Assembly: GCF_000701525.1 (NCBI RefSeq)
Contig: NZ_KL370789.1
Location: forward strand, 62,001-126,000
DNA length: 64,000 nucleotides
Reading direction: 5' to 3'
Origin: Mesoplasma grammopterae ATCC 49580
GTDB lineage: Bacteria > Bacillota_I > Bacilli_A > Mycoplasmatales > Mycoplasmataceae
Shown here: in pieces, positions 22,037-33,664 of the stretch
Position numbering within the stretch: position 1 is the first letter of the stretch
How the letters are laid out: every line of letters starts with the position of its first letter
Made by a program: the position numbers and the translations under genes
Notes under the pieces: generated by a model
Told to the model about the DNA's origin: nothing
Databases searched by the model: none
What the model saw: the letters and a program-made list of their open reading frames with translations, nothing else

Positions 22037-22578
22037 TGAAAGTTATTAAAACTGATATAAATAGTATTAACCAAAATGAAAGAGAAACTTGTGTAACTAT
22101 AGGTATGTTTGATGCATTGCATAAATATCACAAAATGATTATAGAAAAAACACAAACAATTGCTCAAGAAAATAATTTGGAATCTATAATAGTAACTTTT
22201 GATCACAAACCAACAAAAGAAACTGAAACATTATTAAATGAAAATAAAAAAATAAACTATATTAATGAAAATTTTCAAATAGATAAAATGATAATTTTAC
22301 AAGTAAATAATGATTTGATTAATACTTCAAAAGAGCAATTTGTAAAAATACTTAAAAATAAATTGAGAGTAACCAAGTTAGTTGAAGGAAGTGACTTTAG
22401 ATTTGGATTTGAAAAAGGCGGAGATATTGAATATTTAAAATATAATTTTGGAGAAAAAAATGTTTTTATTTATAAAAGAGATGAAAACATATCAACATCT
22501 AAAATAAAAAAACTTGTAAAAGAAAATAAAATTGCTGAAATAGATGATGAATTAGAAGTTAACATAAATTTATTGTAA
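22036..22578 (+). CDS. FAD synthetase-like protein, N-terminal RibF domain only
   Basis: Normal RibF (about 300 residues) joins an N-terminal FMN adenylyltransferase to a C-terminal riboflavin kinase. This protein is only 180 residues and ends after the adenylyltransferase domain. GxFDxxHxxH is recognisable as GMFDALHKYHK near residue 30, where most have GxFDGVHLGH, and GSDFRFGFEKGGD near residue 120 matches the family. No kinase domain follows; the next bases are the rpsO leader. So either riboflavin kinase is encoded elsewhere, or the organism takes up FMN, or this is a non-catalytic remnant. Position between truB and rpsO supports the RibF origin. Confidence 0.8.
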   Translation: MKVIKTDINSINQNERETCVTIGMFDALHKYHKMIIEKTQTIAQENNLESIIVTFDHKPTKETETLLNENKKINYINENFQIDKMIILQVNNDLINTSKEQFVKILKNKLRVTKLVEGSDFRFGFEKGGDIEYLKYNFGEKNVFIYKRDENISTSKIKKLVKENKIAEIDDELEVNINLL

Positions 22579-22595
22579 TAAAGATTTAAAAAGTC

Positions 22596-22601
22596 TATAA
22601 T
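22596..22601 (+). promoter_or_regulatory. -10 box of rpsO
   Basis: A perfect TATAAT 95 bases before the rpsO ATG, implying a leader of about 88 bases that contains the hairpin at 22621-22655. Confidence 0.6.
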
Positions 22602-22620
22602 ATAAAAAGTGATTGTTCAC

Positions 22621-22655
22621 CAAAGATGTTATTCGCTCCCATGAATGCACCTTTG
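22621..22655 (+). promoter_or_regulatory. Structured rpsO leader hairpin, candidate S15 autoregulatory site
   Basis: Three stacked helices can form: CAAAG/CTTTG, TG/CA and ATTC/GAAT, separated by small internal bulges and closed by an 8-base loop. It lies between the TATAAT and the AAAGGGAG ribosome binding site of rpsO. Ribosomal protein S15 is known to control its own message through structured leaders in several bacteria; that this leader does so is inference. Confidence 0.5.
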
Positions 22656-22695
22656 ATGAAACGCTAAAAATCAAAAAAAGAAAGGGAGACAGATC

Positions 22696-22962
22696 ATGAT
22701 TTCAAAAACAAGAAAAACTGAAATTATTAAAGAATTTGGTGGAAGCGAAGCTAACACAGGATTAGCTGAAGTTCAAATTGCTTTATTAACAGAAGATATC
22801 GCTAACATGACTGAACATTTAAAAGAACATAAAAAAGATGTTCCTACAAGAAGAACTTTATTAAAAAAAGTTGCTCAAAGAAGACACTTATTAGATTTCT
22901 TAATTAAAAAAGATGTTAACAGATATAAAGAAATTATTGCTAAATTAGGTTTAAGAAAATAA
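22696..22962 (+). CDS. rpsO: 30S ribosomal protein S15
   Basis: Primary 16S-binding protein of the 30S platform. It is 88 residues, the standard length, beginning [16 protein letters not shown] and containing the family's H-x2[26 protein letters not shown] pattern. AAAGGGAGAC precedes the ATG. It has its own promoter and leader, separate from truB-ribF. Confidence 0.98.
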   Translation: MISKTRKTEIIKEFGGSEANTGLAEVQIALLTEDIANMTEHLKEHKKDVPTRRTLLKKVAQRRHLLDFLIKKDVNRYKEIIAKLGLRK

Positions 22963-22984
22963 TTTCAAAAAAACTAAAAAATTA

Positions 22985-23013
22985 TTGACACATAGATTTA
23001 ATTCTTATATTAT
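22985..23013 (+). promoter_or_regulatory. Promoter of tRNA-Gly
   Basis: TTGACA (22985-22990), a 17-base spacer and TATTAT (23008-23013). The tRNA begins 18 bases later. This is one of the best full promoters in the window. Confidence 0.7.
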
Positions 23014-23030
23014 ATTTATGTGTCTAAAAT

Positions 23031-23104
23031 GCAGGTGTAGTTTAATGGTAGAACTTCAGCCTTCCAAGCTGACTGTGAGGGTTCGATTCCCTTCACCTGC
23101 TCCA
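23031..23104 (+). tRNA. tRNA-Gly (anticodon UCC)
   Basis: A 74-base cloverleaf with CCA encoded. The acceptor stem is GCAGGTG/CACCTGC, the anticodon stem TCAGC/GCTGA encloses the loop CTTCCAA with anticodon TCC at 23063-23065, and the T arm contains GGTTCGATTCC. UCC can read all four Gly codons if the wobble U is unmodified, as in other Mollicutes. It stands alone with its own promoter and terminator. Confidence 0.97.
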
Positions 23105-23116
23105 TTTAAAAAGTAG

Positions 23117-23141
23117 AACAACCGGAAGGTTGTTTTTTTTA
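23117..23141 (+). terminator. Terminator after tRNA-Gly
   Basis: A perfect 7-bp stem AACAACC/GGTTGTT with a GGAA tetraloop and a T tract. Confidence 0.88.
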
Positions 23142-23149
23142 TTTTTTGA

Positions 23150-23155
23150 TATAAT
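23150..23155 (+). promoter_or_regulatory. -10 box upstream of the membrane protein at 23181
   Basis: A perfect TATAAT 25 bases before the ATG, downstream of the tRNA-Gly terminator. Confidence 0.5.
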
Positions 23156-23180
23156 TAAAAATAGAAAAAAGGTGAATCAG

Positions 23181-23897
23181 ATGAGCGACATAAAAACCCT
23201 GGACTGAAATAAAACTAGAGAATTTGATCTTGAAAGAACAAATATTTGAATAAGTTTTATTTTTGAAATCTTAGTCGTAGTTTTACCTTATCTAGCGATT
23301 TGAATACTTATAGGCAGTTCATGGAATACTGATAAATTTCATAATTATTATAATGACTTACCTTTAAAAGATTTAATGCTTACAATAATTTGTATAACTT
23401 ATATATTAATAGCATTGGGAATTAATTTAATTACATATATTTTAAAATGACAAAAAGAAGATAGTTTCACTTTTACAACTGCAATTGCCTTGTGTTTAAC
23501 AGGATTAATAACTAATAGTATTTGAATAGACAAATTATCAATAGGTGGCTTTTCAATATTTTTAAAAGTTATATTTTTAGTATTATTTGCTTTAGTAGGT
23601 ATATTCATAGGAACTTTAGCAACAATGTTAATTAGAAATTTAAAATTTAAAATAGAAGAAGAAGATCAAATTTTATTACAAGCATATAAAAATGGTGAAG
23701 AAATACCTTCTATTAAAAAAATAAGATTAGATAGAGCTGAAAAATATAGAATTAAAAAAGAACAAGAAATTGAAGAACTAAATAAGTTTAAAGAAGAATT
23801 AAACGAAAAAATAGCAATTGAACTAAAAAATAAAAAGCATGAAAAATTAGATGAAAAAGAAAACAAAAAACGTAATAAAAAAAATAATAAAAAATAA
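23181..23897 (+). CDS. Unknown four-helix membrane protein with charged coiled-coil tail
   Basis: A 238-residue protein I do not recognise. Hydrophobic helices are visible near residues 26-50, 66-90, 106-122 and 130-156. The remaining 80 residues are highly charged (Glu/Lys heptad-like, ending in a Lys/Asn-rich tail) and probably form a cytoplasmic coiled coil. A GGTGAATCAG ribosome binding site precedes the ATG. It contains one TGG tryptophan (about 23320) besides several TGA ones, which is rare in this window. Confidence 0.7.
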
Positions 23898-23943
23898 CCT
23901 GTATTTAAGGGTTAAAAAACAAAGCAAAATTTGCTAAAATTAA

Positions 23944-23949
23944 TATAAT
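23944..23949 (+). promoter_or_regulatory. -10 box of the cdsA-rseP-polC operon
   Basis: A perfect TATAAT 24 bases before the cdsA ATG. A small AGCAAA/TTTGCT inverted repeat lies just upstream (about 23922-23934). Confidence 0.5.
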
Positions 23950-23972
23950 TATATTTTAAAGAAAGGTTTATT

Positions 23973-25028
23973 ATGACTAATAAAGTAGAATCAAATCAAA
24001 GTAAATTTTTAAATTTAAAAAATAATAATTTCTTTATAAGATTTTCATCAAGTGTAATTATAGTTGCTCTGATAATTTTATTTTTATCAACAGCAATATT
24101 AAGTGAAGAATTATGAGTTCATTTAAACGATAAGAATAAAGCAGAAACTGTTAGTCAAGCTCTTGGAATTGTTATGCTATGTATATCTGTTGCTATATTA
24201 ATGTTTTGTATATATGAATTATCTACATCATTAAAGATTAAAAATAAAGTTTTTATAATTATTATGGAATTATTAGCTTTAGGACTATTTTTAGCACCGA
24301 TAACTTCAATAAGAAATCTAAATGATCTATTCATTTATCAAGATTGAGTTTTAAAAGCTAAACTGGCCGAATGATATATGCAAATTATTTATTTAATTAT
24401 ATTTTTAAGCGTTTCATCAATAACAGGTTATTTATCAGGAGTTAATCTTAAAAAAATGGTTATGATCATTGGAACGTCATTAATTATAATATTTGGTATG
24501 AAAGGATTTACTTACATATCACTAACAAATGATTATAGTTCACAAGATTATTCAAGTATTAGATTTGGTTATGTAACAGCAATTTGAATTTGATTAATTG
24601 TTATATTAACAGATACATTTGCTTATATATTTGGTATAGCATTTGGTAAACACAAAATGGCTCCAAAGATTTCTCCTAAAAAAAGTTGAGAAGGTGCAAT
24701 CGGAGGATTTACAACAGCTTTTATAGTTTCAGTAACAATGGCAATATTATTTTTCTTCTTTGTTAATTCTCATTCTGTTTTTAAAGATTATATGAGTAAT
24801 ATTCAAAACAATTTAGGAACAGGATTAGTTATATTCTTGTATATTCTTTTAGCATCTTTAATTTCATTTATAGGTCAATTAGGAGATTTATTTTTCTCAC
24901 TAATTAAAAGAAAAAATGATATAAAAGATTTTTCAAATTTAATACCAGGCCATGGAGGAGTCTTAGATAGACTTGACTCATTCATGCTAGTATTCTTATT
25001 TATGTATTTATTTACATTAATCAATTAG
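23973..25028 (+). CDS. cdsA: Phosphatidate cytidylyltransferase CdsA
   Basis: Makes CDP-diacylglycerol for phospholipid synthesis. The 351-residue polytopic membrane protein ends with the CTP-transferase signature: SPKKSWEGAIGG near residue 231, then [17 protein letters not shown] and [13 protein letters not shown]. It is longer at the N-terminus than the usual 270-residue enzyme, with an extra hydrophilic start. The order cdsA-rseP-polC matches Bacillus. The RBS is AAAGGTT. Confidence 0.93.
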
Positions 25029-25041
25029 TTTAAGGAGTTAT

Positions 25042-26322
25042 ATGGGAAGTGTAATGATAGTAATTTTATCAATATTAATTTCAATCATTGTTGTATTAGT
25101 GCTAATTACACTTCATGAACTAGGACATTTCATTGTAGCAAAATTATCAAAAGCTTATGTCTTTGAATTTGCAATTGGTTTTGGTCCTAAATTGTTTGTT
25201 ATAAAAACAAAAGAAACTTGATATTCAGTTAGACTAATACCTTTGGGTGGTTATGTTTCTATAGCCAGCGATTTTGCTGAGCCACCAAAAGGCAGAGAAG
25301 AAGAATTTGAAAAAATACCTGACATAAGAAAAATTGATTATGCTATAAAATGAAAGAAAACTTTATTTATTTTATTTGGACCATTAATGAATTTATTTAT
25401 AGCCTATATTTTAATCTTTTCAGTAATGTTTGGAGTTGGATACAAACCAAGTGATCCAAATTTTTATGGTCAAAACTTTTCAACAACTTCTATTGCTTAT
25501 AAAATGATATATGAAAAAGAAAAAGAAGGTCAAACCCCACCAGTATCAGAAGAAAAATATATTTACAATGATTTGCAAATTGCAATTACTGGATGAAATG
25601 TAAAAATTGATGAAGAAAACACTTTTGAATTCACGACTACAAATTCTGCTAATTTAGCCCCTACATATTTACAAATTTCAAAAATGTTTAATGATGGTAA
25701 AACTACATTGTTGAAAACGATAAATAAGAACAATATTGAGTCAGGCAATGTTCAATATCAATTTAGTTATGTTAATTTAGATAATGATTATTCAGGAGCT
25801 GTTAAATCTGATGGTAAAACAAAGTTTACAGAGTTTAAAATTATAAGTGAAGAACAAACAATTGCTGAATGAAGAAAAACAGGTCAAATAAATGGTATAG
25901 CAATTGCACCACCAGATAGACATTTTAAAAATGGTGCTCAAAAATTTGGTTATACATTCGTTGAAACATGAAATCAATCATTTTCATTATTAGTAGGTAT
26001 TGGTAAATTCTTTACAGGTGATTTTAGTGCTATTTCTGGTCCTGTTGGTATTGCTAAATCATCAATTGGAACTACAAGTGCTGCAACTACATCAATGGCT
26101 GCCAGTCGTTTGTTTTATGTTTCATCTATATCAGCAAACTTATTTATGCTAAATATGCTTCCATTTCCACCATTAGATGGATATAAGTTTTGAGAAACAT
26201 TAGTAGAATGAGTAACCAGAAAAGAAGTCAGTCAAAAATCAAAAACAATAATTTATGCAGCTGGAGCAATTTTATTAGTAACTTTCATAGTAATAGTAAC
26301 AATTAAAGATTTTATAATTTAA
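25042..26322 (+). CDS. rseP: Site-2 membrane metalloprotease RseP/RasP
   Basis: Intramembrane zinc protease of the M50 family that cleaves membrane-anchored regulators and signal-peptide remnants. The 426-residue protein has HELGH at residues 25-29 in the first helix, a PDZ-containing extracytoplasmic middle, and the second catalytic motif LPFPPLDGYKFW (family N-x-x-P-x-x-x-L-D-G) near residue 375. It begins 13 bases after cdsA behind AAGGAG. Tryptophans are TGA. Confidence 0.92.
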
Positions 26323-26334
26323 AAAGGAGCTTAT

Positions 26335-29300
26335 ATGTCAGACAATAAGGTATTAGAATTATTTCAAAAATTGAAGATCAATTTAAATGAAGGCGAACTT
26401 TCATATTTTGAACATTCTGAAATTGAAAAAGCTACAATAAGCTCTTTAAAATCAAAACTTAGATTGTCATTAAAAATTAAAAACTTTTTACCTATAAGAG
26501 TATTAAGTGAAATTCATGAAAAATGTGTCGGATCAGAAGAAATAAAAATTAAACTAATTTTAAATGTTCAAAACCAAAGAATAGATAAAGAATTAATTTG
26601 TGAGTATATTGAATTTATTAAAAATTTTAAATCTCAAAATAAAACAATTATTTGAAACTTTATTGAAGCTGAAGGATTTGAATATGATGCAGATGAAAAT
26701 TTAATTAAATTTATTGTTGATTCTAATGAATTGAAAAATCAATTAACAATTGAAATGGAATATTGTTTAGCTAAATTAACACAATTTGGTTTTAAAGAAC
26801 TTAGTTATGATATTCAAGTTGAAGATAAAACAGAAGAATATATAAAACAATCTTTAATAATTGAACAACAAACTAAAGAACAATATAAACAATTTGCTCC
26901 TGAACCAACAGAAAAATCTCAAAATATGATTATTTCAAAACAAAATTCTCAGAAATGAAATCAATCTTTAGATAAACCAAGTTATGATTCATTTGAAGAC
27001 ATTGAAGAAGATGCTCAAAATATTGTTTTACATGGTAAAGTAATGAGCATTGAAATAAGAGATTCTAAAGCTAATAATCGTAAAATATATTCAATAGGTT
27101 TAACAGATAATAATTCATCAATCAAATCTATATATTTTGGTAAAGAAGATGAAAGAACTATTATGGATCCTTTAACTGAAGAAGAATTATCATCAGATAG
27201 AATTGAAGAAATTAAAAATAAGAGAATTGCTAAAGGCGATTGAATAGCTGTTAAAGGTAAAACATCTTATTCACAATTTGATAAAGAGCAAAATTTTATT
27301 ATTGATAGAATAGGTAAAATATCTCGATCTGAAGCTGCGGTTAAAGACGATTCAAACCAAAAACGAGTTGAATTACATTTACATACTAAAATGAGTGCTA
27401 TGGATGGTGTTTCATCAATTCAAGACTATTTACAAATGGTTGATAAATGAAATTGAAAAGCGATTGCAGTTACTGATCATATAAATGTTCAAACTTTCCC
27501 TGATGCTTATAACGAATTAAAAAAAATTAATAAAAATAAAGCTGAAGAAGATAAACTAAAATTAATTTATGGTCTTGAAATGAATATGATTCAAAAAGAA
27601 GATTATTGAATTGTTAAAAATCCTAAAGGTCAAAAAATAAGAGAATCAAAAATGGTTGTATTTGACTTAGAAACAACTGGTTTATCACCTGAGTTTCATG
27701 AAATCATTGAGTTTGGTGCTGTAGTTTTTGATCCTGCAACTGGGAAAACAACCAAACATGACTACTTATTTAAACCAAAACAACCTTTAAAACAATTTAC
27801 AATAGATCTTACAAATATAACTCCTGAGATGTTAGAAGATAAGAAAAATATTGACGATGATTTTGATAAGATTTATCAATTAATTAAAGATAGTATTTTA
27901 ATTGCTCATAATGCAAACTTTGACTTTAACTTTTTAAATATTTTATCTAAAAGATTAGGATATGGTGAATTACAAAATACTGTTATTGATACATTAACAC
28001 TTTCTAGATTAGTTAGACCTGCTTTAAAATCTCATAGATTAGGAGCAGTATGTAAAAAATTTGGTATTTTATACGATGAACATGTAGCTCACCGTGGAGA
28101 TTATGATGCAGATGTTTTAAATGATTTATTCTTTAAAATAATAGCTCAGTTAAAATTAACTACACCAATTATTTATGATGCTGATTTAATTAAATTAGAA
28201 CCTGAAAATGATAAAGATAATGTTAACTTATTAAGATCTCGTGGAGTTCACGTTAATGTATTAGCTAAAAATCAACAAGGGTTAAAAGACATATTTAAAT
28301 TGGTTTCAATTTCTCATACTGATAACTTTTTTAACTCTCCTAAAATATTTAAGGAAAAATTAAAAGAATTTAAAGAAAAAAATAATATTTTAATTGGAGC
28401 TGGTTGTGTAAACTCAGAAGTTTTTGAAATAGCTAGAATTGGAACAGATGAAAAACTAGATGAAATCATTTCATTTTACGACTATATAGAAATTCAACCA
28501 TTAAGTGTTTATAAAAACTTAATTAATGATAATCAGTTAGAAGAACATGAACTAATAGATGTTATTAAAAAAATCATTAGACTAGCTAAAAAATATAATG
28601 TAATGCTAGTAGCAACAAGTGATGCTCACTATACAAGACCTGAATTGAAAAAAATTCGTGATGTTTATATCAACGCCAAAGGACTTGGAGGAAGTAGACA
28701 CCCATTATTTAGTTTTAGAAATAAAAACAAATTAATTGACTATCCTGATCAATACTTAAGAACAACTAATGAAATGCTTAAAGAATTTGCTTGATTAAAT
28801 GAACCTGCTTTAGTGCAAGAAATGGTCATTACAAATACAAATAAAATAGCAGATATGATTGATTCAAATATTATTGTTATTAAAGATGGTTTATTCACAC
28901 CAAACATTGAAAACGTAGATACTTTATTAAAAGATAAATGTTATGAAACAGCACATGCAATGTATGGTGATGTTTTACCTGAAATAGTTGAATCACGTTT
29001 AGAAAAAGAATTAACATCAATTATTAAACATGGTTTTGCTGTTGTTTATTGAATTTCACATTTACTAGTTGAAAGATCTAACAATGATGGATACCTTGTT
29101 GGTTCAAGGGGAAGTGTTGGTTCTTCATTTGTAGCAACTGCTTCAAAGATTACTGAGGTTAATCCATTAAAAGCACATTATAGATGTTTAAACTGTAAAT
29201 ATTCAGATTTTAATACTCCAATTGAAATTAAATGTGGATATGATTTACCAGAACAAAATTGTCCAAAATGTAATGAAAAATTAATTGGTGATGGGCATGA

Positions 29301-30816
29301 CATTCCATTTGAAACATTCTTAGGATTTGATGGAGATAAAGTTCCAGATATTGATTTAAACTTTTCTGGAGAATATCAACCAATTGCTCATAACTTTACA
29401 AAAGAAATGTTTGGTGAAAACAATGTATTTAGAGCCGGGACAATTTCAACAGTTGCTGAAAAAACTGCTTTTGGATATGTAAAAGCATTTTATGAAGAAA
29501 CTGGTGTATTAGAAGAAGATATGCCAAGAAAAATTGAAATTGAAAGACAAGCTAAGTTAGTTGAAGGAGTAAAAAGAACAACAGGACAACACCCTGGAGG
29601 AATTATTATCTTACCTAAAGAATTTGAAATTGAAGATTTCTCTCCAGTTAACTTTCCAGCTGATGATGCATCAAGTTCTTGAAAAACAACTCACTTTGAT
29701 TTCCACTCAATTCATGATAACTTATTAAAAATGGATATTCTAGGGCACGTTGATCCAACTGCTTTAAGAATGCTTGGTGATTTAACTGGAGTTAATCCAA
29801 TTAATATTCCAACAAATGATCCAAAAGTATATTCATTATTTAGTAATCTATCTGCATTAAATATCAAACCAGAACAAATTAATGGAGAAAAAACTGGAGC
29901 TATTGGTTTACCTGAGTTTGGAACAGGATTTGTTAGATCAATGTTAAGAGAAACAAAACCTAAAACATTTGCTGACTTAGTGCAAATTTCAGGGTTATCA
30001 CATGGTACTGATGTTTGATTAGGAAATGCAAGAGACTTAATTAAAAATAATACAGCAAATATTTCAACTGTTATTGGTTGTCGTGATGATATTATGGTTT
30101 ATTTAATGGGTCAAGGAATTGATGCTACTACTTCATTTAAAATAATGGAATCAGTACGTAAAGGACAAGGTTTAAGAAAAGAATGAAAAGAAATTATGTT
30201 AGCGCATAATGTTCCTGAATGATATATTGAATCTTGTTTAAAAATTAAATATATGTTCCCTAAAGCTCATGCTACAGCGTATGTATTAATGGCTTATCGA
30301 ATTGCTTGATATAAAATTTATTATCCTGCAGAATACTATGCAACATTCTTAACTAATAGAGCAGATGCTTTTGATTTAAAAACATTCTTAGGTGGTTATA
30401 ATGGAGTTAAAGAAAAACTAGCAGAATTAGAATTAAGAAAAAATAAAAAAGATAAAATGACTACAAAAGAATTAGCTTTAATGCCAGTTCTAGAAATAGG
30501 ATTAGAAATGTTTAGTCGTGGAATTAAAATGGCTAACTTAAACTTTGAAAAATCTTTAGCTGATAAATATATTATTGAAAAAGATGAAACAACTGGGGAA
30601 GCTACATTATATCCTCCATTCTTAGTAATTGATTCACTTGGAGATGCTGTGGCTGATTCAATTATTAAAGCTAGAAGTGAAAGACCTTTAACTAGTGTTA
30701 AAGACTTAACAATGCGAACAACTATTACTCAAACACAAATGAAAATATTTGAACAATTAAATGTATTAGATACTTTAGCACAAGATGAACAATTAGAATT
30801 TGACTTTTTTAACTAA
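26335..30816 (+). CDS. polC: DNA polymerase III alpha subunit, PolC type
   Basis: The replicative polymerase of low-G+C Gram-positives. The product is 1493 residues. In order: N-terminal domain, OB fold near residue 228-300, PHP domain ([14 protein letters not shown] near residue 345), a DnaQ-like proofreading exonuclease inserted in it ([20 protein letters not shown] near 440), the second half of PHP ([13 protein letters not shown]), a four-cysteine zinc motif (CLNCKY, CPKCNE near 945-985), the polymerase core ([16 protein letters not shown]), and a C-terminal helix-hairpin-helix and duplex-binding part. About a dozen TGA codons are tryptophans. Confidence 0.97.
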
Positions 30817-30837
30817 AAGATAGATTGAGAGAAAAAA

Positions 30838-31467
30838 ATGAAAAATTTAGCAGAATTAATGACACAAAGAAGGAGTGCTCGAGATTTTGATGTTAATTAT
30901 GAAATACCTGAAGCTGATTTTAATGATATTATCCAAGCAATGAGAATGTCTCCATCTTCATATGGTATTTTAGGACAAAGATTATTAGTAATTAATCGTG
31001 GAGAAATGCGTGAGAAATTAGCACCATTCTTTTATAATCAATTAAACTATGTTAATGCATCAAAATTTATTATTGTATTGGGTGTAAATCATAAAGGATT
31101 GCAAGAAGTTACAAATCATTCGTTAGATTTAAGATTTGAAGGAAACCCTGAAGGAAGAAGTACTTATGGGGCTAATATTAATAAAAACTTATTTGGTGGT
31201 AATTTAAGTGATCAACAATTAGATAACTATTCAAGTCAACAAACTTATATCACAACTGGAATAGCAACAGCGGTGGCTGCTAGTTTAGATGTTGATACTT
31301 GTATGATTGGTGGATTTAATGCAAAAGGATTAGCTGAATTTTTAGTTCAAGAAGGTTTAATGCATGATTATGAAACTCCATTCATTACAATGGCTTTTGG
31401 TAAAAGCACAAAAATAAGTGGTGAAAAACTTAGATCTGAATTAAAAGATTTTGTAAAAGAAGTTTAA
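30838..31467 (+). CDS. Nitroreductase-family flavoprotein
   Basis: An FMN-dependent NAD(P)H oxidoreductase of 209 residues. The N-terminal RRSARDFD and MRMSPSSYGILGQ motifs bind FMN phosphate, and the second half has AAASLDVDTCMIGGFNAKGL. The substrate cannot be told from sequence. It follows polC by 21 bases (GATTGAGAG region as ribosome binding site) and ends in a strong terminator, so it may be read through from the polC operon. In Bacillus polC is followed directly by the rimP-nusA operon; this gene and the next one are additions. Confidence 0.9.
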   Translation: MKNLAELMTQRRSARDFDVNYEIPEADFNDIIQAMRMSPSSYGILGQRLLVINRGEMREKLAPFFYNQLNYVNASKFIIVLGVNHKGLQEVTNHSLDLRFEGNPEGRSTYGANINKNLFGGNLSDQQLDNYSSQQTYITTGIATAVAASLDVDTCMIGGFNAKGLAEFLVQEGLMHDYETPFITMAFGKSTKISGEKLRSELKDFVKEV

Positions 31468-31490
31468 GAATCGAAAGATTCTTTTTTTGT
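31466..31490 (+). terminator. Terminator after the nitroreductase gene
   Basis: A perfect 7-bp stem AAGAATC/GATTCTT with a GAAA tetraloop, followed by T5. The upstream arm overlaps the stop codon. Confidence 0.85.
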
Positions 31491-31523
31491 TTAGATTTAT
31501 AATTAAAATAAAAAGGAGGACGA

Positions 31524-33626
31524 ATGTGATATTTAAATAAAAAAAGAAAAATATTAAATTTCAAAGATATTGAACTAGATGAATCTTGTGAAATAGAAGT
31601 TATTGATTCTCTATATGAATTAAACTTGGAAGAAATAGAAAAAATCAATTCCAAAAAACCAATTTTAATATCCGGTGGTCCAGGTTCTGGTAAAAGTTTT
31701 TTAATAAATAAAATACTTAATGAAGCTGAAAAAAAATCATCCGATAATATAACATATATAAATTGTAAGCATTTCTTAGATTCAATAAATGAACAAAAAG
31801 AAGATTACTTTAAAGTATTTATGACTAAAGTTGTAGATAAAATAAAAGGTAAAAAACCCGCAATGCATGAGTACACCAATAACACTTTTTGAGTTATAAA
31901 TTTTTGATCAGTTATTGAATTATTTTTAGCAACATCAATAATAACTTTACTAACTTCTGAAATCAAACCTTTACCAATTTATTTTTGAATTTTATTTTCT
32001 TTAGCGTTTGGAATAATAACTTATTTTTGAATTAAATCTCTATTTAAAGTTAAACATTGAAATAATTATATAAAAAGATTAAAAAGGTCTTTTTTATTTT
32101 CTTCATTTTTTAAAAATAAAAAAGAAATAATTATTTTTGATGAGATAAATAGATTAGTAATACCATTTGGTCAAAGTTTGCAACATATAGAAAAAAAATT
32201 TATTAAAGAAATTTCTTCTTTATCAAGTGAAAAATTAACATTTATTTTTATCACTTCAGAAAAAATAATTGAAGAACCAGATGAAAATGAGAAAGATTTC
32301 ATTCATAAAAATTTTTCAAAAGTTTACAAATTAGAAAAGAATGAAAAAATTTTTGATGAAATACTCTTTCAAAATATTGATAGAAATTTCTTAAGTAAAA
32401 ATGATTATTTAATAATTAAAAAATTTTTTAATTTTATAAATTATAGAGACGCAAAATTATGTATAGATAGAATAAATAAAAATTTATTGTTGGCATCAGA
32501 ATTTAATTTTAATGACCAAGCAATAATTTTAATGTCAACTATAAAAACTATGAATTATTTTACTAAAGAATTAACTTACTTGAATACAATATTAAAAAGT
32601 GGAAAAGAATTTATAAATCAAGAAGATTTGCAATATTTGGCTGAAATCTTTTATGATGAATTATCTTATCGTTTTACAGAATGAGAAACTGTAAAAAGAG
32701 AATGAGACAATTATAAAGGAAATAAAAATAGTTATTCAATTTTCCAAAGCCATGATTTATTAATTAGTTTAATGAAACAATATGAAATTAGTAATGATGA
32801 TTCAATTAAAATAAGAATTATGAAAATTTATTCTTTTTTAAATTCTTCAGGTGAGATATTATTTAATAATTGACCAATGACATCGGATATATTGTCAGAA
32901 ATTGATTTCTCAGATGAAACAAAAGATGAACAGTTTTCACTTAAAAAGGGTTATTCGCATAAGTTATATTACAATATGCATAAAACTATTAAGTATTTTT
33001 CTGAAAATGATATTAACAAAATATGGTTTTTTGAAAAAAGTAATGATTCTTATTGGATCAAAATATGAATAGCATATAAAATTTTAAATAGTAAAGATAA
33101 AAATACTGAACTAAGAAATATATTAGTTTTTTGTGAAAAAGTTCAGCAAATGCATTTATATGAATATTGTATGTCAATATATTTTAGAATAAAATGAAAT
33201 TATTTATGCAATGACTTTAATTTTTTTGACTTAATTCGAAAAGATTCATACTTAAATTTTGGACCAACTGAATGAACAAAACATTATTTAAATAAAATCA
33301 AAAATTCTGAAATAATCTTAGATAATAATAAAGAAGAGCTACAATTTATAATTTTAATTTGCAATCAAAATATAAGAAGTTTTGATTTTCATAATTTAAA
33401 TTGAACAATTATATATTTTATTGAAGATGAAAAAGAAGTAATTAAGTTTTTAAAATATTTAAAAGAATATTTTTTAAACGTTAATACATTAAAAAAACAA
33501 TTAAATATTGATTTTGACGAAAGAATAAAGAATATTCAAAATTCAACTTACCCACCAATTGGTGAAAAAGAAAATGAAATAATGAAAATTCAAAAAAGAC
33601 GAAATTTAGTAGAAAAGTACTTATAA
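31524..33626 (+). CDS. Membrane-inserted P-loop NTPase, KAP-like
   Basis: A 700-residue protein. A Walker A motif GGPGSGKS is at residues 51-58 and a Walker B-like IIIFDEINRL has its Asp at 206. Between them, at about residues 122-175, lie two strongly hydrophobic segments (FWSVIELFLATSIITLLTS and IYFWILFSLAFGIITYFWI). A P-loop with a transmembrane insert between Walker A and B is the hallmark of KAP NTPases, although the usual DDLDR is DEINR here. The 490-residue C-terminus is helical with no motif I know. Some KAP proteins belong to phage defence or plasmid systems; the function here is unknown. It has an excellent AAAGGAGG site and two or more TGG tryptophans, unlike core genes, which suggests recent acquisition. 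Confidence 0.68.
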
Positions 33627-33639
33627 TTTATTTCTTTGC

Positions 33640-33645
33640 TATAAT
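33640..33645 (+). promoter_or_regulatory. -10 box of the nusA operon
   Basis: A perfect TATAAT 14 bases after the stop of the KAP-like gene and 70 bases before the rimP GTG. It lies upstream of the hairpin at 33665-33686, placing that hairpin inside the leader. Confidence 0.6.
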
Positions 33646-33664
33646 ATAAATAACAATATGAAAC

